Shown: positions 42,084-51,120, numbered from the stretch's first letter. The stretch: DNA of 64,000 nucleotides from Flavobacteriales bacterium (GCA_016716605.1 JADJWA010000002.1:62001-126000); one strand, 5' to 3'. The notes: generated from the sequence alone by a model not told the origin. A program made the numbers and translations.

Positions 42084-42589
42084 CGTTCGAAGAGTGAGAT
42101 GTTCACGGGGGTGAAAGCGGCTTCTCCGGGCCCCACAGCGTACACTTCATCATCGAATCGTCCACAAAGTCGATGGGATTGGCTGGCGTGAAGATGCAGC
42201 AACTGCTGCCGGTAGCGTGGCCCATGGTTGCCTGGCCGTTCATCGAGCACGAGCACGCGGTGATCCTCCATGCGGAAATGGTTCGGGACCACCAGGATGT
42301 AGTTGTCCTGTGCGAAAGGGAACTGGCGCTTGCCATGGCGCTTCCACGTGGTCGGATGCATCCATCGCGTCGGCCGGTCCGTGTTGCGCTGGAAAAGGTA
42401 GAATGGCGTTCCTGTTGCCGTGGCTGGGAGATTGTCCTTGTCGAGGAGCATGATCCGCAGCCCCTCGATCAGTGCTGTATCGCCTTCGGCATGGGGCCGC
42501 ACCACGATGATGGAGTAGGAATCGAAGCCGCAGTGCTGTGCGGATAGCCAAACTGGGAGCAGGCCGAGCAGCATGCAGGCGATCCTCAT
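42080..42589 (-). CDS. secreted hypothetical protein
   Basis: 169 residues with a signal peptide (ACMLLGLLPVWLSAQ) and three Cys in the mature part (including LCGRFDDEVYAVGPGEAAF). It is the first gene of a three-gene overlapping cluster and diverges from the next gene by 66 nt. No family is recognised. Confidence 0.65.
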   Translation of the reverse strand: MRIACMLLGLLPVWLSAQHCGFDSYSIIVVRPHAEGDTALIEGLRIMLLDKDNLPATATGTPFYLFQRNTDRPTRWMHPTTWKRHGKRQFPFAQDNYILVVPNHFRMEDHRVLVLDERPGNHGPRYRQQLLHLHASQSHRLCGRFDDEVYAVGPGEAAFTPVNISLFER

Positions 42590-42655
42590 GCGGGCCTGTA
42601 CACCTCAGGAGCCGGATGGTTCGAACTTCGCACTGAGAAAAGTGTACCGACCGGC

Positions 42656-43339
42656 ATGCGCAAGCTTCTTCCGCTCTTCCTGTCATTGACCTTGCCGAAC
42701 GCGGGGCTTGTTGCGCAGCAGAACGACTGCACCGTCGTCCCCCCCTCCTTCTCCGCGCACATCTCGCGGACGCTCACCGACAGCACCGGGATGTTCGCGC
42801 GCGATTTCCCGCCCGTGGCGCCGCTCTCGTGCGAACTGCTCGGCATGCTGCAGGAGGAACTGAAGGACGACAGCGCGAGCTACTGCTTCGATCGCCTATC
42901 CCGGAAATACTGGAGCGAGGACCCGCATGCCAGACGGACGCATGCCTACATCCGCCGGCACCTGAGCTTCCCGCTGGCCATGGCCGCCACCGCGCACTGG
43001 TTCGCCGACACGCGCATAGACGGACTGCGCGAACTGCAGGAGTACCGGCGGATGCGTCCATTGATGTGCACCACCAAGGAAGGCGCGGCGAAACTGGGGA
43101 TGCAGGACCGTGCTGCGGTGCGTTACCTGGTGCAGGTGATGGAGACCACGCCGATGCACATCAACGGAAGCGAGAACGCTGCCATCCATTCCGTCTATCT
43201 GCGCGAGGCGATGCTCACGCTCGACCTCTTCACCGGGAAGTACCACATGACCGAGCCTGAAGGTGATATGCGCCTGCATCGCAGCGAAGCCGGCGTGCAG
43301 CAAGCCATCGCCGACTGGCGGAACTGGCTGAACGAATGA
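42656..43339 (+). CDS. secreted hypothetical protein
   Basis: 227 residues with a signal peptide (LLPLFLSLTLPNAGLVAQ). Four Cys in the mature part could form disulfides (NDCTVV, LSCELL, SYCFDR, LMCTTK). Helical C-terminal half (LREAMLTLDLFTGKYH). No family is recognised. It overlaps the following gene by 4 nt (ATGA). Confidence 0.65.
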   Translation: MRKLLPLFLSLTLPNAGLVAQQNDCTVVPPSFSAHISRTLTDSTGMFARDFPPVAPLSCELLGMLQEELKDDSASYCFDRLSRKYWSEDPHARRTHAYIRRHLSFPLAMAATAHWFADTRIDGLRELQEYRRMRPLMCTTKEGAAKLGMQDRAAVRYLVQVMETTPMHINGSENAAIHSVYLREAMLTLDLFTGKYHMTEPEGDMRLHRSEAGVQQAIADWRNWLNE

Positions 43340-43821
43340 GACCGCTCCTGACCATCCTCCTGCTCCTGCCGTGCGTTGCCCTGGCCCAGGACACGGGTCG
43401 CTTCGCACGGGCCTTGCGCAGCGAACGCGCGCTCGACCGCTGGATGAAGGGGGAATTGCACCGCCATCGCAAGGGGCACCCCGTCACCACGCCTTCCACC
43501 ACCTACATCGCACACCACCAGACCTTCGACAGCCTTGCGGCCTTCCTTCGCCGCCAACCGGGCGTGGTCGATGCCGAGTGGGACCGTTGCATCGCCAAGC
43601 TCGACCTCTGGCCCGGGCATAGCACCATCGGCCTGCGCGTGATCATCGATGGCTCCGAGCACGAGCGCTGTTACGGCGCGCAGGAAGGGATCCCCGGTGC
43701 GATCAACCTGTTCGGCGGGCGCATGCAAGCACGCAGGAACCGGGAGCACCTGAAGCTGGAGATGATCCGGGACTGCCCGGGCTTCGTGGAGGAGCAGCGG
43801 AAGCACTGCGCCGGCCGCTGA
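43336..43821 (+). CDS. secreted hypothetical protein
   Basis: 161 residues with a signal peptide (LLTILLLLPCVALAQ). Mature part alpha/beta, with LAAFLRRQPGVVDAEWDRCI, LDLWPGHSTIGLRVIID and four Cys after the signal peptide. Coupled by a 4-nt overlap to the preceding secreted protein. Unknown family. Confidence 0.65.
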   Translation: MRPLLTILLLLPCVALAQDTGRFARALRSERALDRWMKGELHRHRKGHPVTTPSTTYIAHHQTFDSLAAFLRRQPGVVDAEWDRCIAKLDLWPGHSTIGLRVIIDGSEHERCYGAQEGIPGAINLFGGRMQARRNREHLKLEMIRDCPGFVEEQRKHCAGR

Positions 43822-43940
43822 GCACCGCGCAACGCCGCAACCAGCCATGGCGTCCTTGGCCATCGGCCTAGCACCGTGGGTCGATTTGCCGGTTCCAGCG
43901 TGAATTCTAGCTTGCGGCTCCAAACCCAAACCTCCCACCC

Positions 43941-44510
43941 ATGCGCAACCAGTTGATCCTTGCATCCGCCCCCTTGGCCATCGGCCTACTGCTCGCCTCC
44001 TGCGACGGAGGCGGCCACGACCACGCCGCCGCCGAGCACGCGGCCATGATGAAGGCCGATAGCACCGCCAAGGCCGAAACGGCCGCCAGGGAGGCGGGCG
44101 TGCGCGCCATTTTCGAATCCATGAACACCGGCAACCTCGACAACATCGGCGACCTGGTCGCCGAGAACTTCGTGGATCATCAGCAGGACCCTTCCATCAC
44201 CACCACCGGCATCCAAGGCCTCAAGGACATGGTGGGCCTGTTGCGCGGCGCCTATCCGGACTATCACCAGGACATCGTTTCCATGAGCACCACCGGCGAT
44301 ATGTCCTTCGTTCACTTCCGCATGAAAGGCACGAACACCGGACCCTGGGGCGAAATGCCCGCCACTGGGAAGACCATGGATGTGATGGGCGTGGACGTGA
44401 TCCGCTTCGAGAACGGCAAGGCCGTTGAGCATTGGGGCTACATGGAAGAGATGAAGATGATGACCCAGCTGGGCCTGATGCCGGAGCCGGGCGCGGAGGA
44501 GAAGAAGTGA
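43941..44510 (+). CDS. lipoprotein, SnoaL-like ester cyclase family
   Basis: 189 residues with a lipobox LLASC (Cys ~21). The mature protein carries a SnoaL/ester-cyclase domain: RAIFESMNTGNLDNIGDLVA, VAENFVDHQQ, GLKDMVGLLRGAYPDYHQDIV, GKTMDVMGVDVIRFENGKAVEHWG. This fold includes polyketide cyclases and many uncharacterised proteins, so the reaction is unknown. A strong terminator follows. Confidence 0.88.
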   Translation: MRNQLILASAPLAIGLLLASCDGGGHDHAAAEHAAMMKADSTAKAETAAREAGVRAIFESMNTGNLDNIGDLVAENFVDHQQDPSITTTGIQGLKDMVGLLRGAYPDYHQDIVSMSTTGDMSFVHFRMKGTNTGPWGEMPATGKTMDVMGVDVIRFENGKAVEHWGYMEEMKMMTQLGLMPEPGAEEKK

Positions 44511-44531
44511 ACCGAACAACGACCTGAAGGA

Positions 44532-44562
44532 ACGGCGGGGCAGTGCTCCGCCGTCCCTCTTT
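44532..44562 (+). terminator. terminator after ester-cyclase gene
   Basis: Stem ACGGCGG (44532-44538) with CCGCCGT (44548-44554), then CCCTCTTTC, 21 nt after the stop codon. Confidence 0.7.
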
Positions 44563-45074
44563 CGAGCGCGTGCGTCGCTTTGCCCGCCCGTGATGGCGCG
44601 TCCCTCGCATTGCATGAGCAAGGCGGTCCGTGGGCACAGGGCAGCCCATGCCGTGCGCGATCGCGATCTTGGCGGGTATGAAGTCCACGAGGCACGAGGC
44701 ATGAGCAGGCCGACCGCGACGCACGGCGACATGCGCTGAAGAATGACATCTTCAGAAAAAGGCCATGAGCACCGGAGCCACCCCATCTGCCGCGGACAAG
44801 CCTGGCGTCCGCGACAGCGGTGAATGGCTTTAACTCAAGGGCCCCAAGAGGCATCCAGCGGCATCCCTCTCCGCTTCACCCGCAACAGACTGTCCCGTGC
44901 GGCATGCAAGGCCTCTTCTTCGGTGGCGCCTCGTCCCGGTCGGTTCTGGAAGGGTTCATGCCGGTTGGTTGAAGGTCGGGATCATCAGGCAGCTGGCACA
45001 GCCATCCCGAGCGTTTCACAAGGCACCTGACCAGGGGGAGTTTACAAGCCCGCAGCCCGAACACGCAAAGACCC
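44563..45074. other. 510-nt gap without a recognisable gene
   Basis: Six-frame reading shows only short, biased frames with no similarity that I recognise and no repeat shared with the rest of the window. It may hold a decayed gene or regulatory sequence. Confidence 0.35.
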
Positions 45075-45082
45075 TAACCTTG
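45075..45082 (+). promoter_or_regulatory. -7-like element before membrane protein gene
   Basis: TAACCTTG, one mismatch from TAnnTTTG, 21 nt upstream of ATG 45104. Confidence 0.4.
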
Positions 45083-45103
45083 AATGCGCTCAACACCGCC
45101 ACG

Positions 45104-45715
45104 ATGAACAGGATAGGGCTCTACCAGAACATCTCCGTAAGCATCACCCTCGCCACCGTGCTCAGCGTGCTGGCCAAGCTGGCCATGCAGCATCACGAGA
45201 GTGGCCATACCTGGTTCGAAACCGGAGTGAGTGCATCGTCCCTCTATGTGATCCTGATGGGCGTGTTCATGATCTTCTTCCGGGGCAAGATGATGCACGA
45301 CGATGATGAATTCTTTGCTTCCGTCGACCGTGGGGATTTCAAGGCTTCGGCGAAAGCAAAGCGCACCCTGAAGGCGGGCTTGATCCTGGGCTATATCTCC
45401 TGGCTCTGCTGGGCCCCCGCTATCTACTTCCTGGAGGACCCGTATGTCATGAGCTGGTGCATGCTCGCCGCCTTGGTGGCCAGCACAGCGTGGCTAATAA
45501 CCGATATCCTGTCTCGGAAACCCGCCAAGGACGACACACCTGAAGCCATGAAACGTTGGTGGTGGGTGGCGGTGAACCTGGGCTATGCCGCACCCTTGGT
45601 CTGCATGCTGCTCCACCTCGAATCAGCGCCTTACATGGCGGCAGTGCTCCTCGCACTGCTCATCCTCGATTGGCTCTTCCTCGATTCATTGCTGCCCGGC
45701 CCTGCGGCCGACTAG
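45104..45715 (+). CDS. five-helix membrane protein of unknown function
   Basis: 203 residues from ATG 45104. Hydrophobic segments: VSITLATVLSVLAKLAM, SLYVILMGVFMIFFRG, LILGYISWLCWAPAIYFL, CMLAALVASTAWLITDI and LLALLILDWLFLD. An acidic loop MHDDDEFF lies after the second helix. No family is recognised. Upstream in-frame sequence is excluded because it lacks coding character and contains the promoter-like box. A palindromic repeat follows 30 nt after the stop. Confidence 0.75.
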   Translation: MNRIGLYQNISVSITLATVLSVLAKLAMQHHESGHTWFETGVSASSLYVILMGVFMIFFRGKMMHDDDEFFASVDRGDFKASAKAKRTLKAGLILGYISWLCWAPAIYFLEDPYVMSWCMLAALVASTAWLITDILSRKPAKDDTPEAMKRWWWVAVNLGYAAPLVCMLLHLESAPYMAAVLLALLILDWLFLDSLLPGPAAD

Positions 45716-45745
45716 CCTGGTGGGCAGGGCACACTAGTGGCCTAG

Positions 45746-45785
45746 CCTCCCGCAGGCTCTCCCGACCTCGGGGACCCTGCGCTGC
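45746..45785. repeat. palindromic repeat family A, copy 1
   Basis: CGCAGG-CTCTCCCG-...-CGGGGACCCTGCG: inverted arms built from the CCGCAGGGTC core. Related copies occur at ~50981, 51856, 51994, 52817, 56335 and 57281, all intergenic. Located just after a gene, so it could act as a terminator. Confidence 0.6.
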
Positions 45786-46064
45786 ATCCTTCTCGCGGCA
45801 AGCATGCGCAGCTGGGCCAGTTCGGCTTCCAGCTTGCTGATCCGTTCGCCGCGCTCGAGTTTCTCGCGTTGGTGCGCTTCACATGAACACGAGCAGCGCA
45901 CGAGCGTGGACGCTCGCTCGCAATGGGGCGGGTTCGGGGGCATCCGCATGGATGCACGGTCCGCACGCTACCCTTGATCGCCCACTGTCGACCGTTCCTC
46001 AACGCGCGAAGGTGAACGGTTGGATGTGTGACGGCAGCGCGCACAAGAGCACCGGTCGTGCGCA
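45786..46064. other. gap holding a shared 24-nt repeat
   Basis: GCACGAGCGTGGACGCTCGCTCGC (45898-45921, reported here split as GCACGAGCGTGG / ACGCTCGCTCGC) is an exact inverted copy of 57157-57180, and itself contains the hairpin CGAGCG-tgga-CGCTCG. A minus-strand coiled-coil-like fragment (KLERGERISKLEAELAQLR, near 45795-45870) is open but has no start context; it may be a gene remnant. Confidence 0.5.
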
Positions 46065-46072
46065 TAGGTTCG
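46065..46072 (+). promoter_or_regulatory. -7 element for the 46089 gene
   Basis: TAGGTTCG, 16 nt upstream of ATG 46089. Confidence 0.4.
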
Positions 46073-46088
46073 CAACAAAAACAGCAAC

Positions 46089-46949
46089 ATGCGCAAGCTG
46101 CCCATCGCACTCCTCCTTTTGTCGCTGACCACGAACGCGCAGAATGTGATCCACCCGTTGTGGGGATCGATCTTCGCAGATGGTCAATTCAGTGCCGGTG
46201 AATGGGACCAGGCCCCAACGGTGGACGTGCCAGCAGGCGGCGGCGACCTGAGCCAGGTCGCCTTCGCAGTGGATGGATGGGGCTTGTTCCTTGGTTTCAT
46301 GGGCCATCTGGAGAGCAACCAGCTGTTCCCGGAAGTGCTGTTGGACATCGATCACGATCGCACACCGGCTTGGAGCGGCGATGATCGCTGGTACCATGTC
46401 TCAGCGACCAGTTGCCACCACCAAGGAGCCTATGGGGTGTACGACGATTGTTCGCCCCTGCCGAACAACTGGTCGGCCCATCCGAACATCAGCCCAGGTC
46501 CGCCCATGACCGATATGGTGGAGATCGCCATTCCCTGGTGGTACCTCCTGGGGATAACCCCGCAGCCCGGCGATACCATCGGCATCGCGGTGGTGCTCAC
46601 CAACACGGCCACCAGTTGGAACATGTGGCCGGCCGGTGCGTCGCGGCTGGCTCCCTCTTCCTGGGGTCACCTTGTCTTCCCCGGTGCGTCCGCTATCGCG
46701 GAAGGTCCTTCCCTCCGCGATGTGACCGTCTGGCCCAACCCGGTGGTTGATCGGCTCGCCATCGAAACGCGAGCGCAAGGACCGATGGACATCACCCTGT
46801 TCGATGCGCAAGGCCGCACGGTGCATCACCAGAGGTCGGTCGGCACGGGCTCGCCGCGGATCCGCATGGACCATGTGCAAGCGGGCACCTACCTCCTGCG
46901 CCTGCAGAACGGTGCCGACACCTGCGTGAAACTGGTGCAGAAGCTCTAA
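46089..46949 (+). CDS. secreted carbohydrate-binding-like protein with T9SS sorting domain
   Basis: 286 residues. A signal peptide (LPIALLLLSLTTNAQ) precedes a beta-sandwich with FADGQFSAGEWDQAPTVDV, VAFAVDGWGLFLGFMG, LLDIDHDRTPAWSGDD and MVEIAIPWWYLLGI, the pattern of CBM9/DOMON-like domains that bind sugars or haem. The C-terminal ~75 residues (VTVWPNPVVDRLAIET ... VQAGTYLLRLQNG ... VKLVQKL) are a T9SS sorting domain. Exact ligand unknown. Confidence 0.82.
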   Translation: MRKLPIALLLLSLTTNAQNVIHPLWGSIFADGQFSAGEWDQAPTVDVPAGGGDLSQVAFAVDGWGLFLGFMGHLESNQLFPEVLLDIDHDRTPAWSGDDRWYHVSATSCHHQGAYGVYDDCSPLPNNWSAHPNISPGPPMTDMVEIAIPWWYLLGITPQPGDTIGIAVVLTNTATSWNMWPAGASRLAPSSWGHLVFPGASAIAEGPSLRDVTVWPNPVVDRLAIETRAQGPMDITLFDAQGRTVHHQRSVGTGSPRIRMDHVQAGTYLLRLQNGADTCVKLVQKL

Positions 46950-47029
46950 CACCGGGCCTCCGCATCACAGCCGAACCATCCCCCGCACTGGCGCGGGAGT
47001 CTCGGCCCGCGCAGATTCTCCCGTCTTCT

Positions 47030-47089
47030 GGGCCTTGCGTGCCATGGCCCCGGATTGCCAGCGCGCTCCGGGCAGGGTACGCAAGGCCC
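47030..47089. repeat. 11-bp perfect inverted repeat upstream of protease gene
   Basis: GGGCCTTGCGT (47030-47040) and ACGCAAGGCCC (47079-47089), separated by 38 nt, immediately upstream of a promoter box at 47101. It may be a terminator for the upstream T9SS gene or an operator. Confidence 0.6.
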
Positions 47090-47100
47090 GGTGCCTTGCT

Positions 47101-47108
47101 TAGGTTTG
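47101..47108 (+). promoter_or_regulatory. -7 element for serine protease gene
   Basis: TAGGTTTG, a perfect TAnnTTTG match, 13 nt upstream of ATG 47122. Confidence 0.55.
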
Positions 47109-47121
47109 AACACAGCGAGGC

Positions 47122-48135
47122 ATGGCATACGGTAGGATCACGGCAACGGTCTTGTTCGCGGGCTTGCTTGCGCCCAACGCGCAAGCGCAAGACCACGGCA
47201 GCACCATTTACGCGCGCGTGAGCGGCGCGGTGGCCTGGGTGGAGAGCATAAGCACGGATAGCCTGCACCGGTACCGGGGCAGCGGTGTGGTGCTGAAGGA
47301 CCAGGGCCTGCTGGTGACCAATTTCCATGTGTACAAGAGCGGTGGCACGCTTACCGCGCGGCTTGGCAACACGCCGCTGCACTTGGGCAACATCCTTTGT
47401 GCGGACAAGGCGCGCGATGTGCTGGTGGTGAATGTGCTGGGCACCACGCCGAAGGCGGCATGGGATGCGGTGCCCGCACTGCCCATCGTATACAGCCATG
47501 CGCTGCGCCCGGGCATGGACGCCTATGCGTTGGGCAATCCGCGCGGTGTGGAACTCACCATCAGCTACGGTCTGGTGAGCGGCCTGCGACCGAACAGGCA
47601 GGACACCGCGCAGAAGCTCATCCAGTTCAGCGCACCGGTGAGCGAAGGCAACAGTGGTGGCGCGCTGGTGGATGCGCGCGGCGCGCTCATCGGCATACCC
47701 ACGGTGTGGTTCAGCGATGGTGGCGGGCAGGCCCTCAATTTCGCCATACCCATGGAGCGCGTGGAGGATGCAACCGTGGAAGCACGCAACGACCTGCCCG
47801 CGCCCGATGCCCGCTGGCTGCGCACCTGGCGGCGCTGGCGCATGGGCGAGTGCGCCACCGTGCTGGATACGCTGGGCCTGATCGCGGCGGAGAACGGCCC
47901 CAACAGCATCACCGCCTTTTACCTGATGGCGCGTTGCATCCAGCGCAGCGGCGACCTGAAGACCGCGCGCACCGCTTACGAGAGCCTACTGGCCAGCGAC
48001 CCCACGCATGCTTACGCCACCTGGCGCTTGGGCGAAGTGCTCCACGCAGCAGGTGACAAGCTGGCCGGCATGGAACAGCACGTGCGCGCCGTGCGGCTGG
48101 ATGACAACCTGCGCGAGGGACCACCGCCCTATTAG
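47122..48135 (+). CDS. secreted trypsin-like (S1C) serine protease with TPR-like C-terminus
   Basis: 337 residues with a signal peptide (VLFAGLLAPNAQAQ). The chymotrypsin-fold domain (~25-215) holds a full triad: His in LVTNFHVYKSGG, Asp in ADKARDVLVVNV, Ser in SEGNSGGALVDARG. No PDZ domain follows; the C-terminal ~100 residues are helical with TPR-like features (AFYLMARCIQRSGDLKTARTAY, ATWRLGEVLHAAGDKLAGMEQH). It resembles DegP-like proteases that lost PDZ domains. Substrate unknown. Confidence 0.85.
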   Translation: MAYGRITATVLFAGLLAPNAQAQDHGSTIYARVSGAVAWVESISTDSLHRYRGSGVVLKDQGLLVTNFHVYKSGGTLTARLGNTPLHLGNILCADKARDVLVVNVLGTTPKAAWDAVPALPIVYSHALRPGMDAYALGNPRGVELTISYGLVSGLRPNRQDTAQKLIQFSAPVSEGNSGGALVDARGALIGIPTVWFSDGGGQALNFAIPMERVEDATVEARNDLPAPDARWLRTWRRWRMGECATVLDTLGLIAAENGPNSITAFYLMARCIQRSGDLKTARTAYESLLASDPTHAYATWRLGEVLHAAGDKLAGMEQHVRAVRLDDNLREGPPPY

Positions 48136-48362
48136 AGGGCATCTCAAAATACTAGGCCGCAGCAGGGTCTTCGACAACCTGCGCTTGCACCCAGTGACAA
48201 CTATCCTGGTGCATGGTACCCAGCGCCCCCCACCGCCTCTACCTTCAACACCTACCGCCTGCCAAAGGCAGAATGCTTCGCGGATACGAAGCAGGGCCTA
48301 ATGCTGCACGATACCCAACTCATGGCAAAAGGCCACGGAGCCACACGCAGCCGCGAGGCGGA
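48136..48362. repeat. interspersed repeat family B, copy 1
   Basis: Core at 48241-48295: ACCTTCAACACCTACCGCC followed by the hairpin CTGCC-AAA-GGCAG and TGCTTCGCGGATA. Copies occur at 51065-51120, 51923-51979 and 57368-57427, same orientation. The upstream part (AGCAGGGTCTTCG near 48160) also recurs before the other copies. No start or known protein is associated, so it is treated as non-coding. Confidence 0.75.
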
Positions 48363-49169
48363 TCAATGCTGAAGCACCAGCAAGGGCACACTGGCATGCA
48401 TCGCCAGGTGCTTTGCCACGCTACCGTGGAAGAGAGACTCCAGGAAACCCACGTGCCGATGGAGCACCGCTACCAGGTCCATATTCTCTCGTTCGGCCAC
48501 CTCGCTCAAGGCCAGTGCTACATCATTCCCTTCCACGGAGGTGAACATGTGTGCGACCCCTGCAAAGGTCTCTTCGTAGTCTGCCATTACCCGTGCATCC
48601 GGTACATCGGTCTCCTTGCGCACAACATGCGCAATGGTGATGCTCGCGGTTGAACGGCGTGCCAGTTGCACCAGCGGGCGCAGAGCGAACGGCTCCACGC
48701 GCACATGGTCGTCGGCCAGCAGGACATGCCGCAAGCCCTTGTAGCTGGCCTCTTTGGGTACGATGAGCACCGGAACGAGACTGGTTCTTGCCACGGCGCT
48801 AGCACTACTACCGAACACTGCGCTCCCCGCAGCCCCTTGCGTGCCCATAACGATCATGTCCACGCCGCTCTCCTCACACACAGACCGGAGACTTGAGGTG
48901 AGCACCCCATAGATGGCCTGCGTGTTCACGACTACATGGGTTCCCCCCTTCGATTTCCGCAAGCGCTCGGTGAAGTGTGCCAGGCCCTCCACAGCAGCGG
49001 CATACTGCGCACTGCTCATATCTACCATCGCCGCATAGCCTGGTAAAGGGTCCAGATAGGTATGCACCAAGGTGTAAGCAGTGCTGTCGCTGCCGAACAG
49101 CTCGAATGCATACGCACATGCATTCAATGATCCTTCGCTGAAGTCGGTAGGAAGCAGGATATGCATCAT
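48363..49169 (-). CDS. universal stress protein, tandem UspA domains
   Basis: 268 residues. Domain 1 begins MHILLPTDFSEGSLNACAYA and has the ATP-loop-like VMGTQGAAGSAVFGSSASAV, matching G2xG9GS/T. Domain 2 (~145-268, HVLLADDHVRVEP ... LVAVLHRHVGFLESLFHGSV) lacks an obvious nucleotide loop. Two-domain Usp proteins are common in Bacteroidota and respond to general stress. It lies 24 nt after the flavodoxin-fold gene on the same strand. Met2 (49166) is an equally good start. Confidence 0.92.
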   Translation of the reverse strand: MMHILLPTDFSEGSLNACAYAFELFGSDSTAYTLVHTYLDPLPGYAAMVDMSSAQYAAAVEGLAHFTERLRKSKGGTHVVVNTQAIYGVLTSSLRSVCEESGVDMIVMGTQGAAGSAVFGSSASAVARTSLVPVLIVPKEASYKGLRHVLLADDHVRVEPFALRPLVQLARRSTASITIAHVVRKETDVPDARVMADYEETFAGVAHMFTSVEGNDVALALSEVAERENMDLVAVLHRHVGFLESLFHGSVAKHLAMHASVPLLVLQH

Positions 49170-49193
49170 GGCAGTGTGCTGTTCGTTACGGAG

Positions 49194-49829
49194 CTACTTG
49201 GTCGGGTGGCCTTGGTCGATGACCGATGTCAACGTGCGCCGATCACCCAGGTTAAGTCGTACATCCGCGATGCCCTTGACCAGTGCGGCGATCCACTTCG
49301 CGCGCTTGGCAGGATCGGCATACCTCATCCTATCCAAGCGCGTCACCTTCACGGGGCTTATCCCGCAGAAGTCGAGAACGGCACGCTTCACGGTGTTGAG
49401 GTCGCTGTTGCGGTACTGCCACCAGGCCCAGATCGCAGGGGCATCGCATGTGGTGATGATGTGGGCCGAGCGGCCTTTGAGCAGCTTGTCCCAGAAGGGG
49501 TCGTTGGTGTGGTAGTGGTAGGCAAAGCCCTCGTACAAGGTGCGGTCCAGAAAGCCCTTGAACAGTGCGGGCACGGAACCCCACCACATGGGATAAACGA
49601 TGACCCAGTGCTGGCACCACAGGATGCTCTGTTGCGCTTGCACCAGGTCCGGCTCCAATTCCTGGATCACCTTGTGTCCCTTCCAAAGAATGGGGTCGAA
49701 GTGCATGTCGCCCAGCCGTTGGATCCGTACTTCGTGTCCCTTGGCGCGGGCACCTTCGAAATAGGCATCGGCCAAGTGGCCATTGAAGCTGTCCTTGTCA
49801 GGATGGGCGAGCAGGACGTAGATGCGCAT
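49194..49829 (-). CDS. NAD(P)H-dependent flavodoxin-fold oxidoreductase (quinone reductase-like)
   Basis: 211 residues. YVLLAHPDKDSFNGHLADAY (flavin phosphate site), WVIVYPMWWGSVPALFKGFLDR (isoalloxazine site) and GRSAHIITTCDAPAIW are typical of the NQO1/MdaB/KefF group. These FMN/FAD enzymes reduce quinones or regulate K+ efflux; no kefB/C is adjacent, so quinone or general reductase is most likely. It is clustered with uspA, suggesting a stress operon. Confidence 0.9.
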   Translation of the reverse strand: MRIYVLLAHPDKDSFNGHLADAYFEGARAKGHEVRIQRLGDMHFDPILWKGHKVIQELEPDLVQAQQSILWCQHWVIVYPMWWGSVPALFKGFLDRTLYEGFAYHYHTNDPFWDKLLKGRSAHIITTCDAPAIWAWWQYRNSDLNTVKRAVLDFCGISPVKVTRLDRMRYADPAKRAKWIAALVKGIADVRLNLGDRRTLTSVIDQGHPTK

Positions 49830-49900
49830 GCGCGAAGTTCCTGTCAGGTGGCGCTGTGGCGCATGAGGTGCGTCAGTTGAGCGCGTGTTGCGGTTGTTCC

Positions 49901-50896
49901 TTACACCAGTGCCTCTTCCAGAGCGGTTGGCTCAGCTGCCACGCGTTCAGGCAACCACGCATCGAACCAACGTGCGATGAGCGTCGTGAACGGAAGGAAG
50001 AGCAATACCCCGAGCATGTTGAAGAGCATGTGCGCATTGGCGATGCTGCGGGCCACATCGGCGTTGCCGCTGATCCACACCACCAGCGCGGTGAAGGGAT
50101 GCACCAGCAGGATGCCGATCATGATGCTGACGAGGTTGAAACCAAGGTGGAAGAGGCCCACCTTGATCGCTTGGCGGCGACAGCGTACGGTGGCCAGGAG
50201 CGTATCCGAGCAGGTACCCAGTTCGGCGCCGAGCATTACGGCGATACCGGCCGGAAGGGAGAGGATACCCTTCGTTGCCAGCGTGATCGCCATGGCCACG
50301 GTGGCACTTGAGCTCTGAATGACCAGGGTGATGAGCCCACCAACCGCGGCGCCCTTGAGCGGATGTTCCAGACCATGCAGCCATGCGATGAACCGTGGAT
50401 GTTCCTTCAACGGTTCCACCGCGTAGCCCATGAGGAATAGGCCGGTGAAGAGAAGGCCGAAGGCGAAGATGGCCGCACCGATCCGTTTCCAGTTCGCTCC
50501 CCTTCCGAAGTGCTCAAGCACCAGGCCCAGGAGCAATGGTACCGCGCTCCACTCCCCGATATCGAATGCGATGATCTGGCTGCTGAGCGTGGTACCGATG
50601 TTCGCACCCATCACCACACCGAGCGCATTGCGGAAAGTCATCATGCCGCTGTTCACCAGCACGATGGTGAGGATGATCACCGCCGAGGAACTGTCCAGCA
50701 ACATGGTGACCACGGTTCCAACGAGCAATGCACTGAGCACGTGCGTGGTGTAGCGCTTCAGCCAGGCATGGAGTACGCCACCGGCCATGCTTTCCAATGT
50801 CCCGCTGAGGCGGTCCACGGCGTGCAGGAAAACCGCCAGGCCAGTGAGCACCAGCAACACGATGCGCAGCAAATGCACCTCACCGCCGACTTCCAT
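49901..50896 (-). CDS. Na/Pi cotransporter family protein
   Basis: 331 residues from ATG 50896. Two inverted repeats of the Na/Pi (PF02690) family: repeat 1 with VVTMLLDSSSAVIILTIVLV and GANIGTTLSSQ, repeat 2 with LVIQSSSATVAMAITLATKG and GAELGTCSDT. The QSSSA-type signature is slightly altered in repeat 1 (DSSSA). About eight membrane helices. It lacks the C-terminal PhoU-like domain of longer homologues. Transport of phosphate with Na+ is the family role; specificity is unproven. A TTG at 50917 is an alternative start. Confidence 0.9.
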   Translation of the reverse strand: MEVGGEVHLLRIVLLVLTGLAVFLHAVDRLSGTLESMAGGVLHAWLKRYTTHVLSALLVGTVVTMLLDSSSAVIILTIVLVNSGMMTFRNALGVVMGANIGTTLSSQIIAFDIGEWSAVPLLLGLVLEHFGRGANWKRIGAAIFAFGLLFTGLFLMGYAVEPLKEHPRFIAWLHGLEHPLKGAAVGGLITLVIQSSSATVAMAITLATKGILSLPAGIAVMLGAELGTCSDTLLATVRCRRQAIKVGLFHLGFNLVSIMIGILLVHPFTALVVWISGNADVARSIANAHMLFNMLGVLLFLPFTTLIARWFDAWLPERVAAEPTALEEALV

Positions 50897-50980
50897 GCAC
50901 CAAAGCACAGCGCCCAAGGTTCGCTGTGCGTTAAATGCCCCATGATAATTGTCAACGTTGGAAGCGCGGCGATTTGAACA

Positions 50981-51120
50981 CGCGCAGGGTCTTCCGCTAG
51001 CGCTCCGCAGGGTGCCTTGCCATTTCTAGTTTTGAGCAGCCCCGCGACCCCACCATCGCCCCGTCCTTCAACACCTACCGCCTGCCAACCGCACGCTGCT
51101 TCGCGGATAAGAGCAGGTGA
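50981..51120. repeat. interspersed repeats: family A piece followed by family B, copy 2
   Basis: CGCAGGGTCTTCCGC and CCGCAGGGTGCC (50981-51014) are followed at 51065-51120 by the family B core CCTTCAACACCTACCGCCTG ... GCTTCGCGGATA. The whole ~140 nt pattern, including TTTTGAGCAGCC and CATCGCCCCG between the parts, recurs at 57281-57427. Confidence 0.75.
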
